From assembly GCA_934546745.1 (NCBI GenBank), contig CAKTDV010000014.1, forward strand, positions 7,783 to 71,782: a stretch of 64,000 nucleotides of DNA. The letters run 5' to 3'. The notes under the pieces were generated by a model that worked only from the letters and a program-made list of their open reading frames with translations, ran no database searches and was not told the origin of the DNA. Of the stretch, positions 1 through 8,209 are shown piece by piece. A program made the position numbers and the translations under genes. Origin of the DNA: an uncultured Desulfovibrio sp. GTDB taxonomy: Bacteria; Desulfobacterota; Desulfovibrionia; Desulfovibrionales; Desulfovibrionaceae. How positions within the stretch are numbered: the first letter of the stretch is position 1; every line of letters begins with the position of its first letter.

Positions 1-120
1 AGCCGGGAAAGCCTCAGCCGCGAACTTAACGGGCTTGCCCGCTCCGGCATCATAGATCTGGATCGGCACTCCATTACCATTCTTGATGAGGCCGCCTTAC
101 GCAAGGCGGCGCGGGAATAG
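1..120 (+). CDS. C-terminal end of a Crp/Fnr-type transcriptional regulator (partial)
   Basis: The frame is open from the first base and stops at TAG 118-120, giving the last 39 residues of a protein that begins upstream. The segment SRESLSRELNGLARSGII followed by a short charged strand and helix looks like the recognition helix and wing of a Crp/Fnr winged helix (SRExxSRxLxxLxxxGxI). The flavodoxin gene starts only four bases after the stop, so the two are probably cotranscribed. The effector domain is outside the window, so the signal it senses cannot be judged. Confidence 0.6.
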   Translation, partial: SRESLSRELNGLARSGIIDLDRHSITILDEAALRKAARE

Positions 121-124
121 CCGC

Positions 125-664
125 ATGGTTGCAGCATCTCTGGCCGTGGCCCCGCGGGCCGTTATTCTTTATTCGTCGGTGACGGGCAATACGCGGCGCG
201 TGGCCGAAGCGCTGGCGGCATCGTCGGGCGATGTGCTTCTTGACGCGCGCCATCTGGATTCCCTGCCGGACGCCGGCGTGCTGGCGCTGGGTTTCTGGGT
301 ACGGCGCGGGCAGCCGGACGAGATCTCACAGAGGGTCTGGCGTAGGCTGAAGGGGAGATCGGTTTTTTATTTTGGTACGCTGGGGGCCTGGCCTACGTCG
401 GCTCATGCCCAACGCTGCCGGGAGGCCGCCGAGCGGCTGTTGCGCGAGGGCGGCAACCGCTGCCTTGGTGGATTTCTCTGTCAGGGGCGTGTGGATCCGC
501 ATATGGTGGCGCTCTCGGCACACAAGGGGACGCATCCGCTTACTGAAAAGCGCCGCGCGCGTCTGGCCGAGGCCGCCCGTCATCCTGACGCGTCAGATTG
601 CACCGCGGCCGCGGATGCCTGGCTGTCCGCCCGGGCCGCTGCCTTGCGGGAGCGGGCGTCGTAG
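125..664 (+). CDS. Flavodoxin-family protein
   Basis: This 179-residue protein binds FMN by family analogy and probably carries electrons in the cytoplasm. Near the N-terminus SSVTGNTRRVAEAL is the flavodoxin phosphate-binding loop (T/S-x-T-G-x-T). YFGTLGAWPTS further on matches the second flavin-contacting loop. An in-frame ATG lies at 83, but it falls inside the preceding regulator gene; ATG 125 directly after that stop is preferred. The C-terminal third is Ala/Arg-rich and not diagnostic. The partner redox enzyme is not identifiable; proximity to a Crp/Fnr-type regulator suggests redox-linked expression, which is inference. The gene converges on uvrC with a 26-base gap. Confidence 0.7.
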   Translation: MVAASLAVAPRAVILYSSVTGNTRRVAEALAASSGDVLLDARHLDSLPDAGVLALGFWVRRGQPDEISQRVWRRLKGRSVFYFGTLGAWPTSAHAQRCREAAERLLREGGNRCLGGFLCQGRVDPHMVALSAHKGTHPLTEKRRARLAEAARHPDASDCTAAADAWLSARAAALRERAS

Positions 665-690
665 AGTGTCGCTATTTCGCGCGGGTATGA

Positions 691-2544
691 TCAGAGTCCT
701 TGCAGCTTGCTACGCAAAAGCGCCGCTTTGGTCTTGCCGATGCCCGGCAGGGATTGCAATTCTTTTTCTCCGGCGGCGCGCATGGCCTCGACGCTGCCGA
801 AGCGCTCCCAAAGCAGGTGGGCTGTTGCCGGACCGATGCCCGGCAGGCGCATGAGTTCTCCGGAAAACGCCGCTCCGCCTCGCGCTGTGCGATGGCGGCC
901 AATGGCGAAACGGTGCGTCGTATCGCGCACATGCTGCAGAAAGAGCAGCTCCGGGGAGCCTGCCCGCAACGGGAGCGGATTGGCGCGGTTGGGCAGAAAG
1001 ATGCGATCCGCCACATTTCCGGCGCGGCGATCGGCGTGTCCCTGGGCGTCGCGTGCCTTGGCGATGCCCGCAATGGCGAACAAGTCCTTCTGTCCGGCTT
1101 CTTCCAGCGCTTTGCCAATAGCGGCCACCTGGCCCCGGCCGCCGTCGATCAGCAGCAGATCCGGCCACGGCGGTCCGCTTTCCAGACGGCGCGCCACCCA
1201 GTCGCGCAGGGTGCCGTAATCGTCGCCCCCGTCGGGCATGGCGTAGCTGCGATAGGCCGGGGGCAGAGGGCGCGCGTCCTCAAAGACGACCAGACCCACG
1301 CGCGTCTGTTTTCCGCCGGTATGGGAGACGTCCACGCATTCGATGCGGCGTAGCGGCGCGGCGAGATGCAGCGCCCGGGCAAGACGCACCATCAGCGGCA
1401 TTTCCTCCCTGCTTTCCCTGCGTCGGGCTTCTTCCCGCGCATTGGACTGGGCGACGTCCACCAATTGATTGTCGGCGGTATTCCGCGGAGCGACAATGCG
1501 TACCGGCGCGTTGCGCCGTTCACCGAAGGCCTGTTCCAGCAGCAGCCGTTCGCCCGACAGCGCTGTACTGTCTTCTCCGTTTTCGCCGGCGTCGTCTGGC
1601 GGCATCCACGGTAACAGGATGCGGGGCGGGGGGACTGCCCGCGCGTAGTACTGTCCCAGAAAAGACCAGAGCAGTTCTGGCGCGTCTTCGAAATCCAAGC
1701 CCGGCCAGTAAAATGCGCGGCCATCCGTGATGGCGCCGCCGCGCACAAAAATGATGCCCAGCGCAAGTCCCCGTTCGGCGGGAAAAAGCCCCAGAACGTC
1801 CATATCGCCGCCGCCCGGCAGGACGGCGGCCTGCCGCTCCACGGTGCGTTCCACGGCGCGGATCTGATCACGCAGACGCGCTGCCGTTTCGTATTCCAGC
1901 GCTTCGGCGGCGTCTTCCATCTCCTTGTGCAGCCGGGCTGTCAGGGCATCTGACCTGCCTTCCAGAAGTTCGATGATATTTCTGACGGACTGGCTGTAGG
2001 CTTCGGGCGTGATCAGACCCATGCAGGGCGCGGTACACTGCCCCATATGATGGTACAGGCAGGGGCGCACACGATTGCGCATGGCCTTGTCGGCGCAGCG
2101 CCGCAAGGCAAAGGCCCGATGCAGGAGCTTCCATGTTTCCCGCGCGGCAAGCGCGGAGGTAAAGGGCCCGAAATAACGCGCGCCGTCCTTGCGCGCCTGC
2201 CGGACCACCTCAAGGCGTGGATAGGGATGTTTTATGTTGATGCGGAACAGGGCGTACTGCTTGTCATCGCGCAGTACGATATTGTAATGCGGGCGGTAAC
2301 GTTTGATCAGCCCGGCTTCCAGCAGCAGGGCTTCCTTTTCCGTGGTCGTGGTCAGAAAGTCCAGCGATACGGCGTGCGTCAGCATGGCGCGCGTCTTGGC
2401 GTTCAGCCCTTCGGGACGGAAATAGGAAAGCACGCGGCGGCGAAGAATGCGGGCTTTGCCCACATAGATTACCTGTCCGCGCGCGTCCTTATAGAGATAG
2501 ACTCCGGGCGAGAGGGGGATGGAGGAAGGCTCCGGGCGTTCCAT
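691..2544 (-). CDS. uvrC: Excinuclease ABC subunit C
   Basis: UvrC makes the two incisions flanking a bulky DNA lesion after UvrA and UvrB load in nucleotide excision repair. The 617-residue protein has the expected order: GIY-YIG nuclease at the start (GVYLYKDARGQVIYVGKA), the UVR motif that contacts UvrB (about residues 205-240, EALEYETAARLRDQI), the RNase H-like C-terminal nuclease (IECVDVSHTGG) and tandem helix-hairpin-helix motifs at the end (LPGIGPATA, LPGIGKTKA). Length fits the family. The frame is open to 2613, but that would overlap the porin stop; ATG 2544 sits just before the conserved PLSPGVYLYKD and is preferred. It lies 19 bases downstream of the porin gene on the same strand. 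Confidence 0.95.
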   Translation of the reverse strand: MERPEPSSIPLSPGVYLYKDARGQVIYVGKARILRRRVLSYFRPEGLNAKTRAMLTHAVSLDFLTTTTEKEALLLEAGLIKRYRPHYNIVLRDDKQYALFRINIKHPYPRLEVVRQARKDGARYFGPFTSALAARETWKLLHRAFALRRCADKAMRNRVRPCLYHHMGQCTAPCMGLITPEAYSQSVRNIIELLEGRSDALTARLHKEMEDAAEALEYETAARLRDQIRAVERTVERQAAVLPGGGDMDVLGLFPAERGLALGIIFVRGGAITDGRAFYWPGLDFEDAPELLWSFLGQYYARAVPPPRILLPWMPPDDAGENGEDSTALSGERLLLEQAFGERRNAPVRIVAPRNTADNQLVDVAQSNAREEARRRESREEMPLMVRLARALHLAAPLRRIECVDVSHTGGKQTRVGLVVFEDARPLPPAYRSYAMPDGGDDYGTLRDWVARRLESGPPWPDLLLIDGGRGQVAAIGKALEEAGQKDLFAIAGIAKARDAQGHADRRAGNVADRIFLPNRANPLPLRAGSPELLFLQHVRDTTHRFAIGRHRTARGGAAFSGELMRLPGIGPATAHLLWERFGSVEAMRAAGEKELQSLPGIGKTKAALLRSKLQGL

Positions 2545-2563
2545 TGTATGGTATGAAACCGCG

Positions 2564-4069
2564 TCAGAAACTGTAGGCGTAGACGAAATTGATGTTCCAG
2601 GCATCCCGCACATCGTCGCGTCGGCCGTTCATGCGGCTCTTGCCCCAGACCGCATCGCGTTTGTCCAGCCACAGGGCGATATAGGCGGCCTCAAGGCCGA
2701 CAGTCATGTTCTCATAAATTTTTGTGTAACTGGAGAGACCCGCTTCAAGCGCCACATCTCTCGTGGTGAGATAAAGTCCCTCCATGCCGGGAACGCCGCC
2801 GGACGCGCCGCTGTTGGCGGCCAGCCCCTTGCCGCTCAGCCAGCGCGCCATGTCCGGGCTGTTGGTACCGCCAATGAGATTGATGCGCAGGCTCTGTTTC
2901 ACATCCTCGATGACGGAGATGTCCCGGAGCCGCAGACCCGCGCCCCAGGTCCCGGCCATGCTCCAGCCTACGGCGTTTTCCCGTCCGGTATACGGATTCC
3001 CTGAAAAGGCGAAATGGGAGAAGCCGTTGTCGCTGCCGGTGAGGGAGAGGACGGGCAGACGCTCCGAGCCGTCGCCGCGATCGCCGTTGTCGCCAGAGGC
3101 ATACCAGACGTAGAGGCCGGGAGTGACCCAGTCCAGCCTGTATTCGGCCAGCAGCGAGGCTATCCAGCCGCGACGGGAGGCCGAGGCGTCGTCCCGCCGC
3201 ACAGTGCCGTAAACGACGTCCCATGACAGGCGAAAGGGATCCCAGAGTGTCGCTTCGCCGGTCAGACCGGCCCAGAAGGCGTTGCCATACGCGGTGAGGC
3301 GCTCGCCGTGGGAAGCGCCGCCCGCAGGCAGCATGCCGCCCCGCCAGCTGTCAAACGACGCGCCGCAGCGCGCCGGATCCCCCGGACCGCGGAAGGTGTT
3401 GGGGCCGATCTTGCCGTACATGGCCCACGGCGTGAGATCCAGCCCAGCGGCGGGGCGCAGGGGCAGCGTCAGTCCGAACAGATCCGTGTTGTCCAGCCAG
3501 CAGGCCCGCCTAGCGCCGCGATCCGGCTGTGGAAGGCCGGAAAAGTTGTCATTCCAGGGACGCGCCCAGAAGACGGTGAGATCGGCGGATGCGGCAAGGT
3601 GGGCCGTCAGGGTGACGGCGGCCAGATCGTCGGCCAGCACCTGCGAACCGGCGGTAAGGCCAGGCAGGGCCAGGGGCTGAAGCCCCATGCGCGCACGCAC
3701 GTCCAGAGAGGGAAGCGTCCAATCAAGATAGGCATGTCTGACCTCGACGGCGGGGCCGTCGGCGCCTATGGCCGCGCCGTCCGCTCCCCGGCCCCAGATC
3801 TGATCGCCGATTTCCAGGGCCAGCGTACCGGAAAGCGCGCTGGAGGCCGACGCCTCCAGTTGCAGACGCAGACGCTGGCGGGCTTCAACATTGTCTTCCC
3901 CATGCGCGCCGTAGCCAGGGGAGCCGGAACCGCCCGTAAAAGCGCCGTGCTGGCCGTAGTCAAAGCTCATCAGCCATTGTCCCTTTACCCGGAAATCGAC
4001 GGAGGCGGCGGGCGCGGCGGTGGAGAAGAGCAGGGCGGCGGTCAGGAGGAGAAGGGACAGTCGTTTCAT
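2564..4069 (-). CDS. Outer membrane porin, Desulfovibrio homotrimeric type
   Basis: A 501-residue exported beta-barrel protein. The first 21 residues are a clear signal peptide (MKRLSLLLLTAALLFSTAAPA), the mature part alternates hydrophobic and polar residues as beta-strands do, and the chain ends in aromatic FVYAYSF, the usual outer-membrane insertion signal with terminal Phe. The mature start SVDFRVKGQWLMSFDYGQ resembles the abundant homotrimeric porins of Desulfovibrio, which pass small solutes across the outer membrane. Such porins usually occur in several copies per genome, so this one's selectivity cannot be stated. It is followed closely by uvrC and preceded by an epimerase on the same strand. 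Confidence 0.8.
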   Translation of the reverse strand: MKRLSLLLLTAALLFSTAAPAASVDFRVKGQWLMSFDYGQHGAFTGGSGSPGYGAHGEDNVEARQRLRLQLEASASSALSGTLALEIGDQIWGRGADGAAIGADGPAVEVRHAYLDWTLPSLDVRARMGLQPLALPGLTAGSQVLADDLAAVTLTAHLAASADLTVFWARPWNDNFSGLPQPDRGARRACWLDNTDLFGLTLPLRPAAGLDLTPWAMYGKIGPNTFRGPGDPARCGASFDSWRGGMLPAGGASHGERLTAYGNAFWAGLTGEATLWDPFRLSWDVVYGTVRRDDASASRRGWIASLLAEYRLDWVTPGLYVWYASGDNGDRGDGSERLPVLSLTGSDNGFSHFAFSGNPYTGRENAVGWSMAGTWGAGLRLRDISVIEDVKQSLRINLIGGTNSPDMARWLSGKGLAANSGASGGVPGMEGLYLTTRDVALEAGLSSYTKIYENMTVGLEAAYIALWLDKRDAVWGKSRMNGRRDDVRDAWNINFVYAYSF

Positions 4070-4096
4070 GGCGGCTCCGGAAGACGGTGGAGAAGG

Positions 4097-5122
4097 CTAT
4101 GACAGATGAGCCGCGTACCAGTCTCCCGCCAGGCGGAGACCCTGACGGACATCGAACGCGGGATCGTACCCCAGCAGCGTGCGCGCGCGGGTAATATCGG
4201 CCAGCGAGTGACGGACGTCTCCGGTGCGGAAATCTCGGTGTGTGGGCACGGCCGCGGCGGCTTCGGGCTTGTGGCGGCTCACCTCCTCCCTGATCAGGGC
4301 AAAAAGTTCGTTCAGGGTGGTGCGTTGCCCGAAGGCCACGTTGTAGACGGTGTTGCGGGCGTCGCCTTCGGCGAAACTGGCCAGCAGATTGGCCTGCACG
4401 ACATTGTCAATATAGCAGAAATCCCGGCTGGTCTCACCGTCGCCGTTGACAAAGACGGTTTCACCCTTGAGCAGACTGGCAAACCATTGGGGAATGACGG
4501 CCGCATAGGCTCCGTAGGGATCCTGGCGTTGTCCGAAGACATTGAAGTAACGCAGGCCGACAGTCGTGAGGCCGTAACAGCGCGTAAAGACGCTGGCATA
4601 AAGCTCGTTGACGTATTTTGTTACGGCATAGGGGGAGAGGGGATTGCCGATGTTGTCTTCCACCTTCGGCAGTTCGGGCGAATCACCGTAGGTGGAGGAG
4701 GACGCCGCGTAGACGAAGCTCCGCACCCGCGCGTCGCGGGCGGCCACAAGCATGTTGACGAAGCCGTCAATGTTGCAGCTGTTGGAAAGCAGGGGATCGT
4801 CGATGGAGCGGGGAACCGAACCCAGCGCGGCCTCGTGCAGCACATGTTCCACGCCCTCGCAGGCCTTGCGGCAGGTAGCGGGATCGCGGATGTCGCCTTC
4901 AAGGAAGGTAAAGCGTTGCCAGGCCTCTTCGCCCACAGCGTCCCGTACCATATCGAGATTTTTCTGGTATCCTGTCAGAAAGTTGTCGAGGCCGGTGACG
5001 GTCTGGCCAAGAGTGAGCAGGCGCTCCAGCAGGTTGGAACCGATAAAGCCCGCCACGCCGGTCACAAGCCAGCGGTGGGGATTTGCCCGCATGGTAGCGC
5101 AGAGATCGGAATAGGCGCTCAT
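4097..5122 (-). CDS. SDR-family nucleotide-sugar epimerase, UDP-GlcNAc C4-epimerase type
   Basis: A 341-residue NAD-dependent extended short-chain dehydrogenase. The Rossmann motif [10 protein letters not shown] is at residues 21-30, the catalytic triad shows as SSSTYGDS plus YAVTK, and [15 protein letters not shown] ending ([12 protein letters not shown]) is typical of the WbpP/TviC/WbgU group that interconverts UDP-GlcNAc and UDP-GalNAc or their uronic acids. The roughly 15-residue N-terminal extension before the Rossmann fold is also seen in that group. The neighbouring divergent glycosyltransferase and sugar transferase suggest it feeds surface polysaccharide synthesis. Exact substrate cannot be told from motifs; a UDP-glucuronate epimerase is the main alternative. 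Confidence 0.75.
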   Translation of the reverse strand: MSAYSDLCATMRANPHRWLVTGVAGFIGSNLLERLLTLGQTVTGLDNFLTGYQKNLDMVRDAVGEEAWQRFTFLEGDIRDPATCRKACEGVEHVLHEAALGSVPRSIDDPLLSNSCNIDGFVNMLVAARDARVRSFVYAASSSTYGDSPELPKVEDNIGNPLSPYAVTKYVNELYASVFTRCYGLTTVGLRYFNVFGQRQDPYGAYAAVIPQWFASLLKGETVFVNGDGETSRDFCYIDNVVQANLLASFAEGDARNTVYNVAFGQRTTLNELFALIREEVSRHKPEAAAAVPTHRDFRTGDVRHSLADITRARTLLGYDPAFDVRQGLRLAGDWYAAHLS

Positions 5123-5202
5123 AGCGTTCTCCGTCAGAAGTTGCGGTTGGGTGACACGGGAACCGTGTCCCGCATTGTTTACGTCAGGGAAGGGCGTCTG
5201 TC

Positions 5203-5234
5203 AAAAGCCCGTGCGGCGGCCACAGGGGGCTTTT
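5203..5234. terminator. Terminator-like hairpin between divergent genes
   Basis: AAAAGCCC at 5203-5210 pairs with GGGCTTTT at 5227-5234 around a 16-base loop, giving a stem flanked by A and T runs on both strands. Its place between divergent genes is unusual for a terminator, so it may be a remnant or may insulate the two promoters. Confidence 0.4.
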
Positions 5235-5384
5235 CAGGCGTGCGCCTACCTGCTATAGGCAGGGCAAGGCGGGCGGCGGGAGTGGACGCGGACGGCGCGG
5301 CCATCCTCCCGCGGCAATCGTCCCGTCCCCGATGGGCCTGTTCCGGCGGCGGGTATGTTTTCCGGAAAAGGAGGCGTTGTCACA

Positions 5385-6563
5385 GTGAAAGTCCTTGTAC
5401 TCGGCAATCAGGGCCGTTCCACGGCGAATTTCTGGACGGTGCTGGCGCGGCGCATGCTGCTGGACGGACATGATGTCGTTTTTGCCGTACCGCCCGGAGA
5501 CGCGCGGGCCGATGCCGCGCTGCGCGGCGTGGGAGATGCCCGCACGGTGACGGGCGCGCCGCGCGTCGTGCATTACCCTCTGGATCGCAAGGGGCTGAAT
5601 CCGTGGCGGGACGCCCGCAGCTTTTTCGCGCTGGCGCGTCTGCTGCGGACGGAGCGCCCCGACTATCTCTTTGCCTCCACCATCAAAGCTGTCATTTACG
5701 GGTGTCTGGCGGCGCGCGTTGCGCGCGTACCGCATATCTACGCGACCATTACCGGCCTGGGCTACGCCTTTGAGGCCGATTCTTTTTTCAAGCGCCGCAT
5801 CAATGAATTGAGCGTTTTTCTGTATGCGCGTGCCCTTGCCCGGGCGGAGGGCGTCTTTTTTCAGAATCGGGATGACGCGGCGCTGTTCCGGCAATGCGGC
5901 ATTCTTGCGCCCCATGCCCGCGTGCTGATGGCGCGCGGTACGGGCGTGGACGTGGAGCGCTTCGCGCCCAGCCCCCTGCCGCCCCTGCCCCCGGATGATG
6001 CCGATCCGGGTAAAAAGCGCCTGATCTTTCTCTTGGTGGCCCGCCTTCTTGAGGCCAAGGGTCTTGAGGAATACGCCGGGGCGGCCCGCCTGCTCCGGGA
6101 GCGCTATCCGGCGGCGGTGTTCCGCTTGCTGGGGCCCGCGGAATCCGGCTTGGGCGCTATCCCTCTGGAGACCGTCGCGCGCTGGGGTGAACAGGGGTTG
6201 ATAGAGTACCTCGGGGAAACCCGCGATGTGCGCCCTCACGTGGCGGCGTCGCATGTGCTCGTGCTGCCGTCGTGGAGAGAGGGAACGCCGACCGCCATTA
6301 TGGAAGGCATGAGCATGGGGCGTCCCGCTGTGGTGACGGACGTACCTGGCTGCCGCGAGGTGGTGCGCAACGGCGTCAACGGCCTGCTGTGCCGTGTGCG
6401 CGATCCCCGTTCTCTGGCCGGCGCGCTGGAGCATTTTCTGCAACGCCCATCGGAAATTGTCCGTATGGGCGCTGCCAGCCGCCGTCTGGCGCTGGAGGAG
6501 TTTGACGCCGGCGCGGTGGCTTCCGGCATTGTGCGCGACATGGGCCTGCTGCCCCGTCGCTGA
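5385..6563 (+). CDS. Glycosyltransferase family 4 protein
   Basis: A 392-residue GT-B-fold enzyme that transfers a sugar from a nucleotide donor to a lipid-linked or saccharide acceptor at the cytoplasmic face. The C-terminal donor domain has the E-x7-E motif in REGTPTAIMEGMSMG followed by PAVVTDVPGCREVV, and LLVARLLEAKGLEEY precedes it. The first strand, KVLVLGNQGRSTANFW, fits only if translation starts at GTG 5385, which has AAGGAGG ten bases upstream; ATG 5355 lies in frame before that ribosome site and is less likely. The following gene is a polyprenyl-phosphate sugar transferase 27 bases away, so the pair probably starts and extends one repeat unit. Confidence 0.85.
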   Translation: MKVLVLGNQGRSTANFWTVLARRMLLDGHDVVFAVPPGDARADAALRGVGDARTVTGAPRVVHYPLDRKGLNPWRDARSFFALARLLRTERPDYLFASTIKAVIYGCLAARVARVPHIYATITGLGYAFEADSFFKRRINELSVFLYARALARAEGVFFQNRDDAALFRQCGILAPHARVLMARGTGVDVERFAPSPLPPLPPDDADPGKKRLIFLLVARLLEAKGLEEYAGAARLLRERYPAAVFRLLGPAESGLGAIPLETVARWGEQGLIEYLGETRDVRPHVAASHVLVLPSWREGTPTAIMEGMSMGRPAVVTDVPGCREVVRNGVNGLLCRVRDPRSLAGALEHFLQRPSEIVRMGAASRRLALEEFDAGAVASGIVRDMGLLPRR

Positions 6564-6590
6564 TCCTTCGTCACGCCCCAAGGAGCTTCC

Positions 6591-7940
6591 ATGATCAGTT
6601 CCTACCGCATGGCCCTGTTGCAGGTGCTGGATATGCTCTGCCTGGCCGTTGCCCTGACAGTCTCTGGCCTGACCACCATCGAGCCCGGTCTGAATGTTTT
6701 TGAGGACTACACCGGCGCGTCGCTGTTCACGGTTTTCTTCTACCTGCTGTTCTTCTATATTCTCGACGCCTACAGCGTTGGCATGGAGGATTTCAGGGAA
6801 ACCTGCGGGCGTGTGCTGGTGGCCTGCGTTCTGGCCATCGTCAGTTCCGCGACGGCCTCCTATTCCTTCGATCACTGGCGTTTTGACCGGGAAACGGCCC
6901 TGCTGCTTTTCTGTCTGTCCCTGCTGCTCTGCCTGGGCTGGCGTTTCCTCTACTATCTGAATGCCGACAGGGTGACGCATCCCCTGCGTGTACTGTTCAT
7001 TGGCGTTGACCGGGCGGGAAAGGTGCGCCGGATGCTGGCGGAAAGCCTGCCCAAGGCGGCGATTCTCGGCTATGTGGGCGAACCCGGCCAAGCGCCGGAT
7101 GCCGGTCCCTGCCTTGGAGCGCCTTTTCAGGCGCTGTCCATTGCGCGGGAAAAGGGCGCGACCATTATCGTGCTGCTGCCCGACGCGCCCATTGACGACG
7201 ATATCGCCCGCGACCTGCTCGACGCCAAACTGCGCGGCGCCATGATTGTGGACATCCGCGCCTTTTACGAACATGTGGCGCACCGTCTGCCCATAGGACT
7301 CGTTACCGACGAATGGCTGCTGCAGTCCGAGGGCTTTTCGCTCAATACACGCGGATCCCTGCGCCGTCTCAAGCGCGCGCTGGACGTGATGATTTCCCTG
7401 CTGCTGCTTATTCCCGCCGCGCCGGTCATGCTGCTCACCGCCTTGCTGATCCGGCTGGAATCTCCCGGCCCTGTCATCTACACCCAGAGACGCGTCGGCC
7501 TGTTCGAGAAGGAATTTACCGTCTACAAGTTCCGTTCCATGTGTACCGATGCTGAAACAAACGGCGCTGTCTGGGCCAGGGCGCATGACGATCGCGTGAC
7601 CCGCGTGGGGCGTATCATCCGCAAGGTGCGCATCGACGAACTCCCCCAGATATGGAACATTCTCAAGGGCGACATGAGTTTTATCGGGCCCCGTCCCGAG
7701 CGCATGGCCTTTGTGCGCCAGCTCCGGGAAAGCATTCCCTTCTATGGCATGCGCCATATGGTGAAGCCCGGCCTGACAGGCTGGGCGCAGGTGTGCTATC
7801 CTTACGGAGCCTCCGAGGAGGATGCCCGCCGCAAGCTTGAGTATGACCTCTACTATATCAAGAACATGTCCATCCTGCTGGACATCCATATTATTTTCAA
7901 AACAGTGGGTGTCGTCCTTTTTCCCAAGGGGGCCAGGTAG
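6591..7940 (+). CDS. Polyprenyl-phosphate sugar-1-phosphate transferase (exopolysaccharide initiating enzyme)
   Basis: This 449-residue membrane enzyme moves a sugar-phosphate from a UDP-sugar to undecaprenyl phosphate, the first step of a polysaccharide repeat. The N-terminal half has about four membrane segments (residues 8-110) and a CoA-binding-like cytosolic domain. The C-terminal half is the bacterial sugar transferase domain: KRALDVMISLLLLIP (membrane re-entrant helix), ESPGPVIYTQRRVG, FTVYKFRSM, RKVRIDELPQIWNILKGDMS and IGPRPER are all present and intact. The architecture matches the large two-domain WbaP/EpsB-like group. It ends just before a strong terminator. Confidence 0.9.
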   Translation: MISSYRMALLQVLDMLCLAVALTVSGLTTIEPGLNVFEDYTGASLFTVFFYLLFFYILDAYSVGMEDFRETCGRVLVACVLAIVSSATASYSFDHWRFDRETALLLFCLSLLLCLGWRFLYYLNADRVTHPLRVLFIGVDRAGKVRRMLAESLPKAAILGYVGEPGQAPDAGPCLGAPFQALSIAREKGATIIVLLPDAPIDDDIARDLLDAKLRGAMIVDIRAFYEHVAHRLPIGLVTDEWLLQSEGFSLNTRGSLRRLKRALDVMISLLLLIPAAPVMLLTALLIRLESPGPVIYTQRRVGLFEKEFTVYKFRSMCTDAETNGAVWARAHDDRVTRVGRIIRKVRIDELPQIWNILKGDMSFIGPRPERMAFVRQLRESIPFYGMRHMVKPGLTGWAQVCYPYGASEEDARRKLEYDLYYIKNMSILLDIHIIFKTVGVVLFPKGAR

Positions 7941-8011
7941 CGCTCAGGGAGGGGCTGTGCCCCGGCGGTTCCGCCAATTTTTCCCCCGTGCGTCGCACGG
8001 GGCGTTTGTGG

Positions 8012-8060
8012 GGCGGGCGGCGGAAAATTTTTCCCGCCGCCCGCCTTCCTTTTTTGTGTT
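8012..8060 (+). terminator. Rho-independent terminator after the sugar transferase gene
   Basis: A 12-base-pair GC stem (GGCGGGCGGCGG at 8012 onward pairing with CCGCCGCCCGCC ending near 8045) encloses an AT loop and is followed by a T-rich tract to about 8060. It closes the polysaccharide transcript before flgE. Confidence 0.85.
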
Positions 8061-8111
8061 GTTTTTCTTTTTCTTATGTAATATGAAGAGGTTGTGTGTA
8101 TCTTGGCGTTC

Positions 8112-8128
8112 TGGCACACCCTGTGCTT
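8112..8128 (+). promoter_or_regulatory. Sigma-54 promoter of flgE
   Basis: TGGCACACCCTGTGCTT matches the -24/-12 consensus. GG at 8113-8114 and GC at 8125-8126 have the required GG-N10-GC spacing. The predicted start near 8137 gives a leader of about 73 bases before flgE. Sigma-54 control of hook genes is well known. Confidence 0.8.
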
Positions 8129-8209
8129 CCTCAACGGGGAGCCTGGCGGAAATTGCCGGGGCTTTTCGCCTTCGTGGGGAGGGCGTATTCTTTTCGGCGA
8201 GGAGCACAC

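Noticed and set aside
5253..7889. 878-residue minus-strand open frame opposite the two polysaccharide genes
   Set aside because: It mirrors two well-supported genes in a GC-rich region; its protein is His/Gln/Arg-rich and low in motifs, as antisense shadows are.
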